From NCBI GenBank assembly GCA_009776565.1, contig WRNQ01000002.1:1-48530 (forward strand): a DNA stretch of 48,530 nucleotides, written 5' to 3'. Numbering within the stretch: the first letter of the stretch is position 1; each line of letters begins with the position of its first letter. Source of the stretch: Synergistaceae bacterium (GTDB taxonomy: Bacteria; Synergistota; Synergistia; Synergistales; Aminobacteriaceae). Shown piece by piece: positions 33,101 through 40,572 of this stretch. Under the pieces are notes generated by a model. That model was not told the DNA's origin, searched no databases, and worked only from the letters and a program-made list of their open reading frames with translations. The position numbers and the translations under genes are program-made.

Positions 33101-34039
33101 TCGGCCATTTTGTTTGATCAGTTCGCGGAGATCGGCCGTCAGAAAATTCTCCTCCCAATAGTCAATCATCGCTTCAACGCCGTATGTATCTACATAGTTG
33201 ATGGTAACATTGGCTGAGACAGAGGGCGTAGCGTACCGCTCCATAGGGCGGAGCCAATAGGTATGCAATTCATACTCGCCATCGCCTGGCGCGGTCCAAT
33301 TCAGAACATATTCACCATTTACATTTTGCACCTGATCAGTTAGATTGATCGTTTTATCCGGATCAACCGAGACTAGTTTATATGTCCCGGCTGTTACAGT
33401 GGTGGTACCGCGCTCAACGACGCGATATGCCACCGCTGACATAAAAATAGCTTCCGAAGCAGTAACCTGAGGCGCGTTCCTTGTTACAAACGTCAACTTA
33501 GTCAGAGGACCGGATCTTGTCTGACCGGGGGCTAAAATCTCGATGGTATAGTCCAACTCTTTGCTGGCGGCCGGATCGTCCGGCTTTAATACTTCCACAG
33601 GCAGATTGGCGTTTCCCCAATGGGTGCCGCTGGTAAGTGAAAAACCCATGCCATACTTTGTGCATTCCGAGATAATAAGCCGAATATCATGCGCCCATTC
33701 TTCTGAACCCCAAGCGTACAATTCGTCCGGCGCGCCGTTTTCACCCATGCAAACTATTTCAACTGCGCCCCAGCCCGCCTCGTAAAGCATTTTCAGTTCT
33801 TTTTTCAGAGTCTCATCCGTATTTAGTCCCTCAGCCAACCACCACCTGGATTCCACCGTATGTTCGATGGGTACTTCATCCAGCAAATCATGTGTTTTTT
33901 CGATAAACGACAAGGGGCTCCCTCCGGGCGGTGCGGCAATGACGTTCAAGGGAGGAAGTAGCAGCGCCAAAACTAATAACGCAACAACAAGTACTAGTTT
34001 TTTCTTTTTCGTTTTTTTCATTTTTTTTATTTTTTCCAT
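30158..34039 (-). CDS. secreted GH106-like glycoside hydrolase with cohesin-like and dockerin modules
   Basis: The 1293-residue protein starts with a basic, hydrophobic signal peptide (about residues 1-36). The catalytic part resembles GH106 alpha-L-rhamnosidase-type enzymes: RWWLAEGLNTDETLKKELK then GWGAVEIVCMG near residues 63-95, YGMGFSLTSGTHWG, and a later segment with YMDSLEFDPQ and FMERRGYDP. A jelly-roll carbohydrate-associated region (about 890-1065) follows. Next comes a cohesin-like beta domain (about 1075-1215, FTISLSQAKGVGVVTLNF). A dockerin (about 1220-1293) closes the protein, with one canonical Ca-binding loop (DLNHDGRVNDLDL) and a weaker second. The dockerin suggests attachment to a scaffold or surface complex. 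Exact sugar specificity is not readable. The YesM/YesN pair nearby is a likely regulator. Confidence 0.75.
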   Translation of the reverse strand: MEKIKKMKKTKKKKLVLVVALLVLALLLPPLNVIAAPPGGSPLSFIEKTHDLLDEVPIEHTVESRWWLAEGLNTDETLKKELKMLYEAGWGAVEIVCMGENGAPDELYAWGSEEWAHDIRLIISECTKYGMGFSLTSGTHWGNANLPVEVLKPDDPAASKELDYTIEILAPGQTRSGPLTKLTFVTRNAPQVTASEAIFMSAVAYRVVERGTTTVTAGTYKLVSVDPDKTINLTDQVQNVNGEYVLNWTAPGDGEYELHTYWLRPMERYATPSVSANVTINYVDTYGVEAMIDYWEENFLTADLRELIKQNGRGQLYMDSLEFDPQQSFGNICGYNFFDVFMERRGYDPTPYLAYLAKPTGFIRNAPYYYEAAAGDGTLESKVRYDYYQTLTELYQENVLEPLRQWLHTLGMTLRAEPSYGVTYEISTPAKYLDGVETESYTLNDQLDSYRGMAGGAHIYGKPFSSETGAYSYKPYPGQFPGGPYNNNGNYLWPLDFFTQSIYRQFAGGVGRCVLHGYSSIEGSEADTAWPGHEGMGVGTPERYGPRQPAWGQFSQWVDMIGRFQTILNQGVPRMDLGILRTDYSFNTAPYRMEDPLGEHRGVYWEDMALQDAGFTYDFFSPYNLLESEMTSDGQVIVPDGPAYKALLLYQEYLSIDAAKRILELAKGGIPIIFVNGSHELLKNSEFFKTHSKAAIHTFSLSESDAELAAIVGQIKALPNVREYDDQASAYDGLIELGIHPRAEFGEPNGKIITNIRETDDALYLYAYNLTTIIPYEDTAQGSTETVSLIMETQGRPYNINCWTGEIEALSSYEFKDNKTHFDLTLKPGEATVIALDKTDISKQITVISSDAAHVRSNDGGFTVIAEKSGTYTTVLSNGNTYTNQFTVPADIALPTWNLVVEDWNEGEKMVNEEDRGLGYVTREVYFTTKKSPIEVGETSLIPWKDIPSVGPDVSGVGYYTTTFNLPDGWSVEKNGAYLSIGFTDGSPCNVFVNGVKAPPMDLRNRTVDVSALLQPNDNTIQVVVGSTLKNRLMQRGLVSSNPNPVEPSYGVRSSYGMTGDVKLVTYGFEKLAPIVDIHSDEAVVAVNSPASFTISLSQAKGVGVVTLNFTYDSRFLDLTAVAPLNGFEFAPGGGLTWEYVGGQVWKGTVKLMYPGFVQVDDPLEILKISGATRDILGAAAVSLNDISITGDVNGSSGVKQVIINTDSAKISIVEKAPVYSKYDLNHDGRVNDLDLTIAVYYYLANDLESDWENVKFDIASAKDCDVAVNGIVNLADMIEIIANYSDSYNLFP

Positions 34040-34213
34040 GGTCTTCTTTTCTCCTTTTCTCCTTTGCTATTTTGTTTTTTGACGCGATGACAGATGAAAT
34101 ACTGGGAAAACTCGGGTATGCGTCGCTTTTGGAACCAGTGTAAAAAGTGTAAAAAGGCTGGCTTATCACCTCCACAAAAATACTGGATTTCTTCTGCATT
34201 CAGTCAAAATAAT

Positions 34214-34242
34214 AGTATACTTTGTATAAAATGGGAATTGAA
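34214..34242 (-). promoter_or_regulatory. candidate promoter of the GH106-like gene
   Basis: Minus strand TTCAAT (34237-34242), 17 bases, TATACT (34214-34219). The -10 is good and the -35 is weak, as often seen for activator-dependent promoters. Confidence 0.45.
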
Positions 34243-34361
34243 TATATAATAAAGTTCCTTGAAAATCCAAAACCCCCAAAACCAATGTGACCTCGGCGCG
34301 CGTCCTAATCCAATCGTTTGCGTCTAACGGCTTGATCACTTCTTGTTTTTTGTTTCAGCAT

Positions 34362-34515
34362 AGCAACTTACGGCCCAGGAACTGCAATAAAAAGCGAGTT
34401 GTTTAAGCTGGAAGTTGCTAAACATCGCGCGCGAGAGTGGTGCGCGGACAGTGTCCGCGTGAGGCGAGGGGAACCGCGCTTCGCCGAGCCGAGTTGGGTT
34501 GCGGGCAAAGCCCGC
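34362..34515. other. GC-rich stretch of consecutive hairpins
   Basis: Three perfect inverted repeats follow each other: AGCAACTT (34362-34369) with 34412-34419; CGCGGACA (34443-34450) with 34452-34459; and GCGGGC (34501-34506) with 34510-34515. The base composition is richer in G and C than the surroundings. ORFs across it look like chance readings. It may be a structured RNA or a dispersed repetitive element; no known family was recognised. Confidence 0.4.
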
Positions 34516-34534
34516 TTTGGAAGCTTAAGTCGCA

Positions 34535-34567
34535 AAAAGCCCCCGTTTATAAAAACCGGGGGCTTTT
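34535..34567 (-). terminator. Rho-independent terminator of the solute-binding protein gene
   Basis: AGCCCCCG (34538-34545) pairs with CGGGGGCT (34557-34564), flanked by A and T runs on both sides, so it can act in both directions. It lies 12 bases after the stop codon at 34579. Confidence 0.85.
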
Positions 34568-34578
34568 CGGTCAAACGT

Positions 34579-35877
34579 CTACCAACCAGGGAGTCTCAGT
34601 TGAATGGCCTGTTTTTCCACATCCTTGTCATACGAGACAGCGGCGGAATAGGCGTCAGTCATTCCTATTAGCGTCTCTAAACATATCTGGGCGCACGTGG
34701 ATCCTTTCAGCGGGGATTCATATTCAAGCAGGAGGCTGACTTTACCATTGTCAAAATAAGCTTGTACATCATTTACCCAGCTGGGGATATCCGAGTTATC
34801 CATGGGCTGGTAGAGCTGATAAACGTCATTACCATTTATATCCAGGTACTGTTTCAGCCATCGCCTTGCAAGCTCAACATTTGGACTGAATTTGTAAACG
34901 TACAAGCCAAGAGGCAATCCGTAAGTAATTCCCTGGTTATCGGAATCCTCGCCAGGTTGTCCGAAAAATCCAATATTCGAGATTTCATCGGGATACAGCT
35001 CCTGAAGTACCGTCAATTGCCTGCTCGACATCGGGCAATGGGCGCCCTGCCCGCTCACCAGCATTTCAATCGCCATTTGAGTAGTAGTATCCAAACAGTC
35101 GTTATTCAGATATTTCTTGACTTCCGCCATTTTCTCAAAGCTGCGCAACGCACAGGGCGTAGTGGCAAATTTTGCCTGACCCTCAGTAAATTTCCGCGGG
35201 AAATCCGCCATGACTGCCTTTACGTTATAATGGTCGGCTAGAAAGATAAACTGGGCAGTTGTTGTTTCTTTGTACGAACCTATTACAGGAATGCCTCCAG
35301 CGGCCTGAATTATCTGGCAGTTCTGCATCAACTCGTCCCATGTGCGAGGCGCCTTTAAGCCCAGTTGTTTATACACGCGCTTATTGTACGCCCATCCTAT
35401 AAAACTGATAGAGGAACTTGGGATTGCGTACAGCCTTCCATTTATCGAGGCGTCATACCTAAACTTTTCAGGCAGAGCCGCAATAAAAGGCTCATTCGAC
35501 AAATCCAATAAGTTTTCCTCCGGATTGAGGGCATATGAAAGCGCGCCCATATTGCTCGAAAATATGTCTGGCATATCGCCAGTGGCAAGGCTAGTCTTAT
35601 AAAAACTGATTTCCCATGTACCGGCCGGTAGAGTAATCAGCTCCGTTTGAATACCGGTTTCAATTTCAATAGCTTCTATGGAACGCAAAAGTTGTTCAGT
35701 TGGAGTACTTACAAGCAACTTCACGACAACCGGCGCCGGCGGCGCAATCTGTTCTGGCATCTCCTCCGTTTGAACCGGAGTCTCAAACTCTGGTGTCTCA
35801 AACTCACATCCGAACAACGAAAATGTGAAAAGCAACATACCCAGCGAAAAAGCTAGAAATTTCAACGCGCGTCTCAT
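34579..35877 (-). CDS. sugar-type ABC solute-binding lipoprotein
   Basis: The 432-residue protein begins with a lipoprotein signal peptide (hydrophobic residues 7-22, lipobox LFGC with Cys24). The next residues include a small duplicated EFETP unit. The mature part follows the family 1 extracellular solute-binding pattern: IEAIEIETGIQTEL, GDMPDIFSS, GRLYAIPSS, WAYNKRVYKQLGLKAPRTWDEL and a late AQICLETLIGMTDAYSAA. No ABC permease or ATPase lies beside it, so its partners are elsewhere. It is divergent from the YesM/YesN pair, which commonly controls such transporters. ATG follows AGGTG with 5 bases between. Confidence 0.85.
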   Translation of the reverse strand: MRRALKFLAFSLGMLLFTFSLFGCEFETPEFETPVQTEEMPEQIAPPAPVVVKLLVSTPTEQLLRSIEAIEIETGIQTELITLPAGTWEISFYKTSLATGDMPDIFSSNMGALSYALNPEENLLDLSNEPFIAALPEKFRYDASINGRLYAIPSSSISFIGWAYNKRVYKQLGLKAPRTWDELMQNCQIIQAAGGIPVIGSYKETTTAQFIFLADHYNVKAVMADFPRKFTEGQAKFATTPCALRSFEKMAEVKKYLNNDCLDTTTQMAIEMLVSGQGAHCPMSSRQLTVLQELYPDEISNIGFFGQPGEDSDNQGITYGLPLGLYVYKFSPNVELARRWLKQYLDINGNDVYQLYQPMDNSDIPSWVNDVQAYFDNGKVSLLLEYESPLKGSTCAQICLETLIGMTDAYSAAVSYDKDVEKQAIQLRLPGW

Positions 35878-35897
35878 GAAAACACCTGCTTTCCGCC

Positions 35898-35919
35898 GAT
35901 GCGGGCTTCAGCCCGCATC
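35898..35919 (-). promoter_or_regulatory. leader hairpin before the solute-binding protein gene
   Basis: GATGCGGGC, TTCA, GCCCGCATC: a perfect 9-bp stem with a 4-base loop, 21 bases before the ATG and just upstream of the ribosome site on the minus strand. It could protect the mRNA end or affect initiation. Confidence 0.5.
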
Positions 35920-36019
35920 CCGTCTAATCATTAGTCATATTCTGCATTCATTGTAGCACAAACATTATTTATTTTTCCTAATCTTTTCTTAAATATGGAA
36001 AATGTTTTACAAAAATGCT

Positions 36020-36049
36020 TTGAATTTTCATTCGGAATTTGTATATACT
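36020..36049 (+). promoter_or_regulatory. candidate promoter of the two-component pair
   Basis: TTGAAT (36020-36025), 18 bases, TATACT (36044-36049), with the histidine kinase ATG at 36082. The divergent minus-strand gene probably uses TACAAT around 35951-35956, without a good -35. Confidence 0.5.
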
Positions 36050-36081
36050 GGAAGTGTAATAATTGAGAGGCGTGATAACCC

Positions 36082-37893
36082 ATGCGATTTCGCACACGGC
36101 TAATATTAACATTTTCGATCATTGTAATTACCCTGATTTTTGGTATTATGCTGTTATTTGGGCAATATTATATACAGGAAATAAAAGAAACTTCCATGCG
36201 GGATTTGGAGATGCTTTCCCAAGCCGTTTCCTATCAATTGGAGGATCTTGTTAGCCCGATGGTATTCATCGGGGATTTTTTGCTATCAGACATGAACACG
36301 CTCTCCGCGATCAACACATTGACCGAGGCCGAGCGTTTCGGCACGGCGCAGCAATACATCATGCGGGCAAAGCATAACATTCAGTTATCGCTCTCTACTT
36401 ATTGCATCGACAAGAATTTTTATAAAGTCAACGTGTTTTCCGTCTATGGAGATTTGGTATCCAGCGGGTCAATCTCCGGTATTGAAAACCCCTCCGCCTT
36501 GTTGGAGCAGTTTCCGGATTTGGACAAGATTGACGCCGCCATGGGTAAAAGTATTTTGCTGCCACCTCATCCGGACACTTGGAACTTGGAAGCGCCAAAA
36601 ACGGTGTTCAGCCTGGTTCGTACTGTCAGGGGCGGAACTTATCCTTGCTATATTGAAGTGCAAAAAGAATATTCATCACTTGAAGCGTTTTTCAGCCTGT
36701 ACGCCGCTGGCGAAAATCGTATCGCAATCGTATCAAAAGATGGTGAAGTATTCTTTTCACAGCTTACAGATCAACAAAATGCATACCTTATCGATACGAT
36801 TTCGCTGGAACGCAATAAAACAATAGACCCATGCATAATTGCCCAAAACTTTTTTCAATTTGATGACAGCCTTATATCTGTGAGGTTTTCCTCTTATACA
36901 AACATGTATATTGTCGCGGCTCTAAGCAAAGACGTCTTAGCAAATGCGGTATCAAACCGTATAATGTTTACTGTTTCCGTTTTCGCATTAATCTGCGTAA
37001 TATCCATAGTCTTTATATATTTGGCTTCTACAAAGCTGGCGGCGCCCATTCGAAAGCTCACTCTTCAGATGGAAAAAACTACGCTGGAAAACATGGAAGA
37101 CGAAATTACAGTTGAGCACACAAGCAATGAAATTAAAATGTTAAGCACAGAATATAAAAAACTTATGCAAAGATTGAGTCTTGCCGCGTCAAGGGAAAAG
37201 CAATTGGGAATGCTTCAGCAAAAAACCCAATTTGACGCGCTACAGGCGCAAGTAAATCCGCATTTTATATACAATGTGCTCAATATGATTTCTCACTATG
37301 GTTTATCTGACGGAAATGAGACAGTGTGTAATATATGCGATAAGCTAGCTGGAATGTTGCGGTATTCCACTGGAACAATGCAACGAGTTGTTACAATCGC
37401 CACGGAGATTGCCTATATTAAACAATATTTATATCTGCTAAAAATTCGTTATGAAAGTAAACTGAACTGCGAAATCGACATTAATCCAAGCATCCAGCAA
37501 CAATTGATACCCAAAATAGTATTGCAGCAAATTGTTGAAAACGCCATCAACCATGGATTCAAAAGTCACTCAGGAGCGATGTTTATAGCGCTTGAGGGCT
37601 GGGAGGAGCGAGGCTATTGGTTTATCCGCATTAACGATAACGGAAGCGGCTTCAGTATAGAATCAATGCAGACGCTTCAGAAAAAGATCAGTGAAGTGAC
37701 CGAAAAAATTATGACCAATGACTGGAACATGGAAATTGACATTGGAGGTATGGGCCTTGTGAACGCATTTGCACGGATGCGGTTGCTGATGGGGGAAGAT
37801 ATTGTATTTCGCTATTATAACAAGAACGAAAACGCGGGCGGTGCGATTGTTGAGATTGGTGCAAAACTGAACAAAGAAGTGGGGATTGAATGA
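36082..37893 (+). CDS. YesM-type sensor histidine kinase
   Basis: The 603-residue protein has a membrane helix at residues 7-28, an extracellular sensing region to about 292, and a second helix (about 293-315). A HAMP-like region follows (KLAAPIRKLTLQME), then the His_kinase domain with AQVNPHFIYNVLN (H394 is the phosphorylated histidine). The ATPase ends with VENAINHGF, INDNGSGF and GGMGLVNAFARM. This is the LytS/YesM class, typically paired with an AraC-type regulator and controlling carbohydrate uptake or breakdown. It overlaps the regulator gene by 4 bases (ATGA). Confidence 0.92.
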   Translation: MRFRTRLILTFSIIVITLIFGIMLLFGQYYIQEIKETSMRDLEMLSQAVSYQLEDLVSPMVFIGDFLLSDMNTLSAINTLTEAERFGTAQQYIMRAKHNIQLSLSTYCIDKNFYKVNVFSVYGDLVSSGSISGIENPSALLEQFPDLDKIDAAMGKSILLPPHPDTWNLEAPKTVFSLVRTVRGGTYPCYIEVQKEYSSLEAFFSLYAAGENRIAIVSKDGEVFFSQLTDQQNAYLIDTISLERNKTIDPCIIAQNFFQFDDSLISVRFSSYTNMYIVAALSKDVLANAVSNRIMFTVSVFALICVISIVFIYLASTKLAAPIRKLTLQMEKTTLENMEDEITVEHTSNEIKMLSTEYKKLMQRLSLAASREKQLGMLQQKTQFDALQAQVNPHFIYNVLNMISHYGLSDGNETVCNICDKLAGMLRYSTGTMQRVVTIATEIAYIKQYLYLLKIRYESKLNCEIDINPSIQQQLIPKIVLQQIVENAINHGFKSHSGAMFIALEGWEERGYWFIRINDNGSGFSIESMQTLQKKISEVTEKIMTNDWNMEIDIGGMGLVNAFARMRLLMGEDIVFRYYNKNENAGGAIVEIGAKLNKEVGIE

Positions 37894-39371
37894 AATATAC
37901 GGCTGTAATTGTTGAAGACGAACCCGGCGCAACAAAATACCTTACCAAAATTGTGAATATGCGATTTCCGCAATTTAAAATTGTAGCTTGCGGAGAGGAT
38001 GGGGAACAGGGATTGATTTTGGTGGAAACATACCGCCCAGATCTTATTTTTACCGACATACGCATGCCAAAAATGGACGGCTTGGAAATGATCAAAGCCG
38101 TCTACAAACGATACCCGCAGATATGCGCAGTCATTGTGAGCGGGTATCAGGATTTTGAATACGCAAAAACTGCATTGCAACATGGCGCGGCGGATTATTT
38201 ACTTAAGCCTGTCACTCCTTCTTCTATGGAGGAGGTAATTGGGCGTATTCTCCCTGTTATTTCACAGGCAAAATACCAGCGCTGTATGCATGTGATCAGG
38301 CGGATGATACGAGGAGAAGTATTGGATGAAAAGGAACTTTTGCGCGCTTTTCCAAGTAAGCGTTACATGGCTGCTATAGCGCGAAAAAATGGCTTGCCCA
38401 GCCGCTTCTTGACCGGTGCCTCTGCGGAAATACTCACAAACAACGCAGAAACAGGGGTGTTTTATGGCCGCGACGAAATGGAAAGTATCTACATTATTGA
38501 CGCCGAGTCAATCACGATAGAGGAGATTCTTAAGCGTTCTTGCGAACCGCGCCGCAAAACCGATGGATACATGACAACTGTTGTATGTGGAAATGATATA
38601 TCTGTCAGGGAACTTCCCTCAACAATCCGTAATCTTTTCAAAACACTAGACAGCAGTTGCTCCATCGGTCATTCGCAGATAATCACTGTCAGCAACGATC
38701 ACGCCGATTCGTCAAGACAGGCTGTATCTATTGATAACAATGATATTTTAGATCTGGAAACATCAATACTTGAAGGGGATCATCATCAAATTAGGAACAG
38801 ATTATATGCCTTTCTTGAACATTGTAAAAGAAAAGTATATCCGCAGTTGTTTGTAGAACAAACAATTCGCACGCTATTATCTCAGGTTCAGGCAAGAAGA
38901 AATGGTGAAGGTGTTCAACTCATCGAGTTTTTACTTGATGACGCATTTTTTTACGCCACCTGTTACGACGATCTCCAAAAAAGCCTACTGGACATTATTG
39001 AGCGTTCATCTGGAAATCCCGATTCTATCATAAGGAAAATTGATACGCCCGAATTCTTTCAATTGTTACAAGATTATTTAGACACGCATTATTCACAACC
39101 AATCTCTTTACCTGATGTATGCCAAGCATTCGGTGTTTCTCAGGCTTATATCAGCATGTTGTTTCGCAAATACTCCGGTAAAACTTTTATCAGCTATCTG
39201 ACAAGTCTGCGTATTGAAAAAGCAAAGGAATTGTTGCAAAAGCGCGATGTCCTGATTAAAGATGTCGCCGCGGATGTTGGATATTCCGACCCTTTCTACT
39301 TCAGCACAATCTTTCGATCTGCTACAGGTCAGTCACCATCTAATTATGTTTTATCGAGACGCCTTATTTGA
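37890..39371 (+). CDS. YesN-type response regulator with AraC DNA-binding domain
   Basis: The 493-residue protein has a receiver domain with DLIFTDIRMPKMDG (Asp56 phosphorylated) and LLKPV (conserved Lys), then a long middle region. The C-terminal AraC-type double helix-turn-helix (about residues 395-493) includes LPDVCQAFGVSQAYISMLFR and DVAADVGYSDPFYFSTIFR. It is expected to activate the flanking solute-binding and glycoside hydrolase genes. It ends 79 bases from recF, which converges on it; no terminator is evident between them. Confidence 0.92.
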   Translation: MKYTAVIVEDEPGATKYLTKIVNMRFPQFKIVACGEDGEQGLILVETYRPDLIFTDIRMPKMDGLEMIKAVYKRYPQICAVIVSGYQDFEYAKTALQHGAADYLLKPVTPSSMEEVIGRILPVISQAKYQRCMHVIRRMIRGEVLDEKELLRAFPSKRYMAAIARKNGLPSRFLTGASAEILTNNAETGVFYGRDEMESIYIIDAESITIEEILKRSCEPRRKTDGYMTTVVCGNDISVRELPSTIRNLFKTLDSSCSIGHSQIITVSNDHADSSRQAVSIDNNDILDLETSILEGDHHQIRNRLYAFLEHCKRKVYPQLFVEQTIRTLLSQVQARRNGEGVQLIEFLLDDAFFYATCYDDLQKSLLDIIERSSGNPDSIIRKIDTPEFFQLLQDYLDTHYSQPISLPDVCQAFGVSQAYISMLFRKYSGKTFISYLTSLRIEKAKELLQKRDVLIKDVAADVGYSDPFYFSTIFRSATGQSPSNYVLSRRLI

Positions 39372-39450
39372 ATGAAATCTGGAATGACAGGCATTGCCGT
39401 TTTTGTAAATATAACTGGATTCTATCCACTTTTATTAGCTGAGTCGCACT

Positions 39451-40569
39451 TCATGATGTTTCTGTTACCGTTCCGCTATCTACATGAAAGAAAGTAGCCT
39501 TTTGACTACTTATATTGCAGAGAATTTCTCTGTCAGTACCGGTTAGAAATGTCTGCGCCTTTTTCATGTCACTAATGAGATTTTCCCGCCTCCCACTGTC
39601 CAATTCAGACATAACATCATCCAACAAAAGAATCGGCGTATCACCACACTCTTCTTCCATAACGTCAACTTGCGCCAACTTCAAGGCAAGCGCGCATGTT
39701 CGCTGTTGTCCCTGTGACCCATACATTTTAAGGTCTTTTCCATTAATATGCATTGAAATATCATCCCTATGGGGACCGTATTGCGTATAGAGTCTGGTAA
39801 GGTCATTATCCGTGCTCTTTCTCAGCGCTTGTAAAAAACATTGCTCTATACTGTTTGTATCCTCCGCATCGCCTGCTTTCACCGACGGAAGATAAGCAAG
39901 GCGCAATATTTCTCCTCTTTTTGTCAGTTTCCTGTGATTCTCTTTTGCGTATTCATCAAGACTCTTTAATATTAACTGCCTCTCTTTCATAATTCTTGCT
40001 CCAATCGATGAAAGAGATGTATTCCATGCATCAAGCATTTCGGAAAGTTTTGCATTTTCCCTGATTTGCCTTAAAAGGGCATTTCTTTGACGCAAAATCT
40101 TGATATACTGTTGAACATTAAAAAAGTACGACGGGCGTATCTGGCTTATAAAAATGTCTAAAAATCGCCTTCTCATCTGAGGTTCTTCTCTGACAAACCT
40201 AATATCCTCCGGCGAAAACATAACGACGTTCAAATATCCCAACATCTCGCCGATCTTCTTTATTGGCGAGCCATTTATACAGACGCCTTTTTTTCCAGCG
40301 CTATTTATTTCTGTTTCTATTTTAATTTCTCCGCGATTTTTTTTGCATAATTTCAACGTTACTTTTAGTACTTCCGCGTTGAAACCTATTATTTCACTAT
40401 CCTTGTACGTCCTGTGCGACCTTCCGGTTGAGCACAAATAAATTGCTTCAAGTAAGTTTGTTTTCCCTTGCGCGTTATTACCATATATGATATTCACCGC
40501 ACTTGAAAAACGTATCTTCGCGCTGGAATAATTCCTGAAATTCTTTAAACATAATTCTGATACATACAA
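39451..40569 (-). CDS. recF: DNA replication and repair protein RecF
   Basis: The 372-residue ATPase loads RecA at gaps. It has the Walker A motif YGNNAQGKTNLLEAI (about residues 29-43), the signature region MYGSQGQQRT and the Walker B ILLLDDVMSELD, all in family order. The start is taken as TTG at 40569, just after the dnaN stop (40573), with AAGGATGG upstream. It follows dnaN as is canonical. gyrB, which often comes next, is absent here, and the two-component genes take its place in the opposite orientation. Confidence 0.94.
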   Translation of the reverse strand: MYVSELCLKNFRNYSSAKIRFSSAVNIIYGNNAQGKTNLLEAIYLCSTGRSHRTYKDSEIIGFNAEVLKVTLKLCKKNRGEIKIETEINSAGKKGVCINGSPIKKIGEMLGYLNVVMFSPEDIRFVREEPQMRRRFLDIFISQIRPSYFFNVQQYIKILRQRNALLRQIRENAKLSEMLDAWNTSLSSIGARIMKERQLILKSLDEYAKENHRKLTKRGEILRLAYLPSVKAGDAEDTNSIEQCFLQALRKSTDNDLTRLYTQYGPHRDDISMHINGKDLKMYGSQGQQRTCALALKLAQVDVMEEECGDTPILLLDDVMSELDSGRRENLISDMKKAQTFLTGTDREILCNISSQKATFFHVDSGTVTETS

Positions 40570-40572
40570 TTC

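Noticed and set aside
34368..34574. 68-codon ORF across the GC-rich hairpins
   Set aside because: It runs through three hairpins and a terminator, has no ribosome site and resembles no known protein; better explained as structured non-coding sequence.
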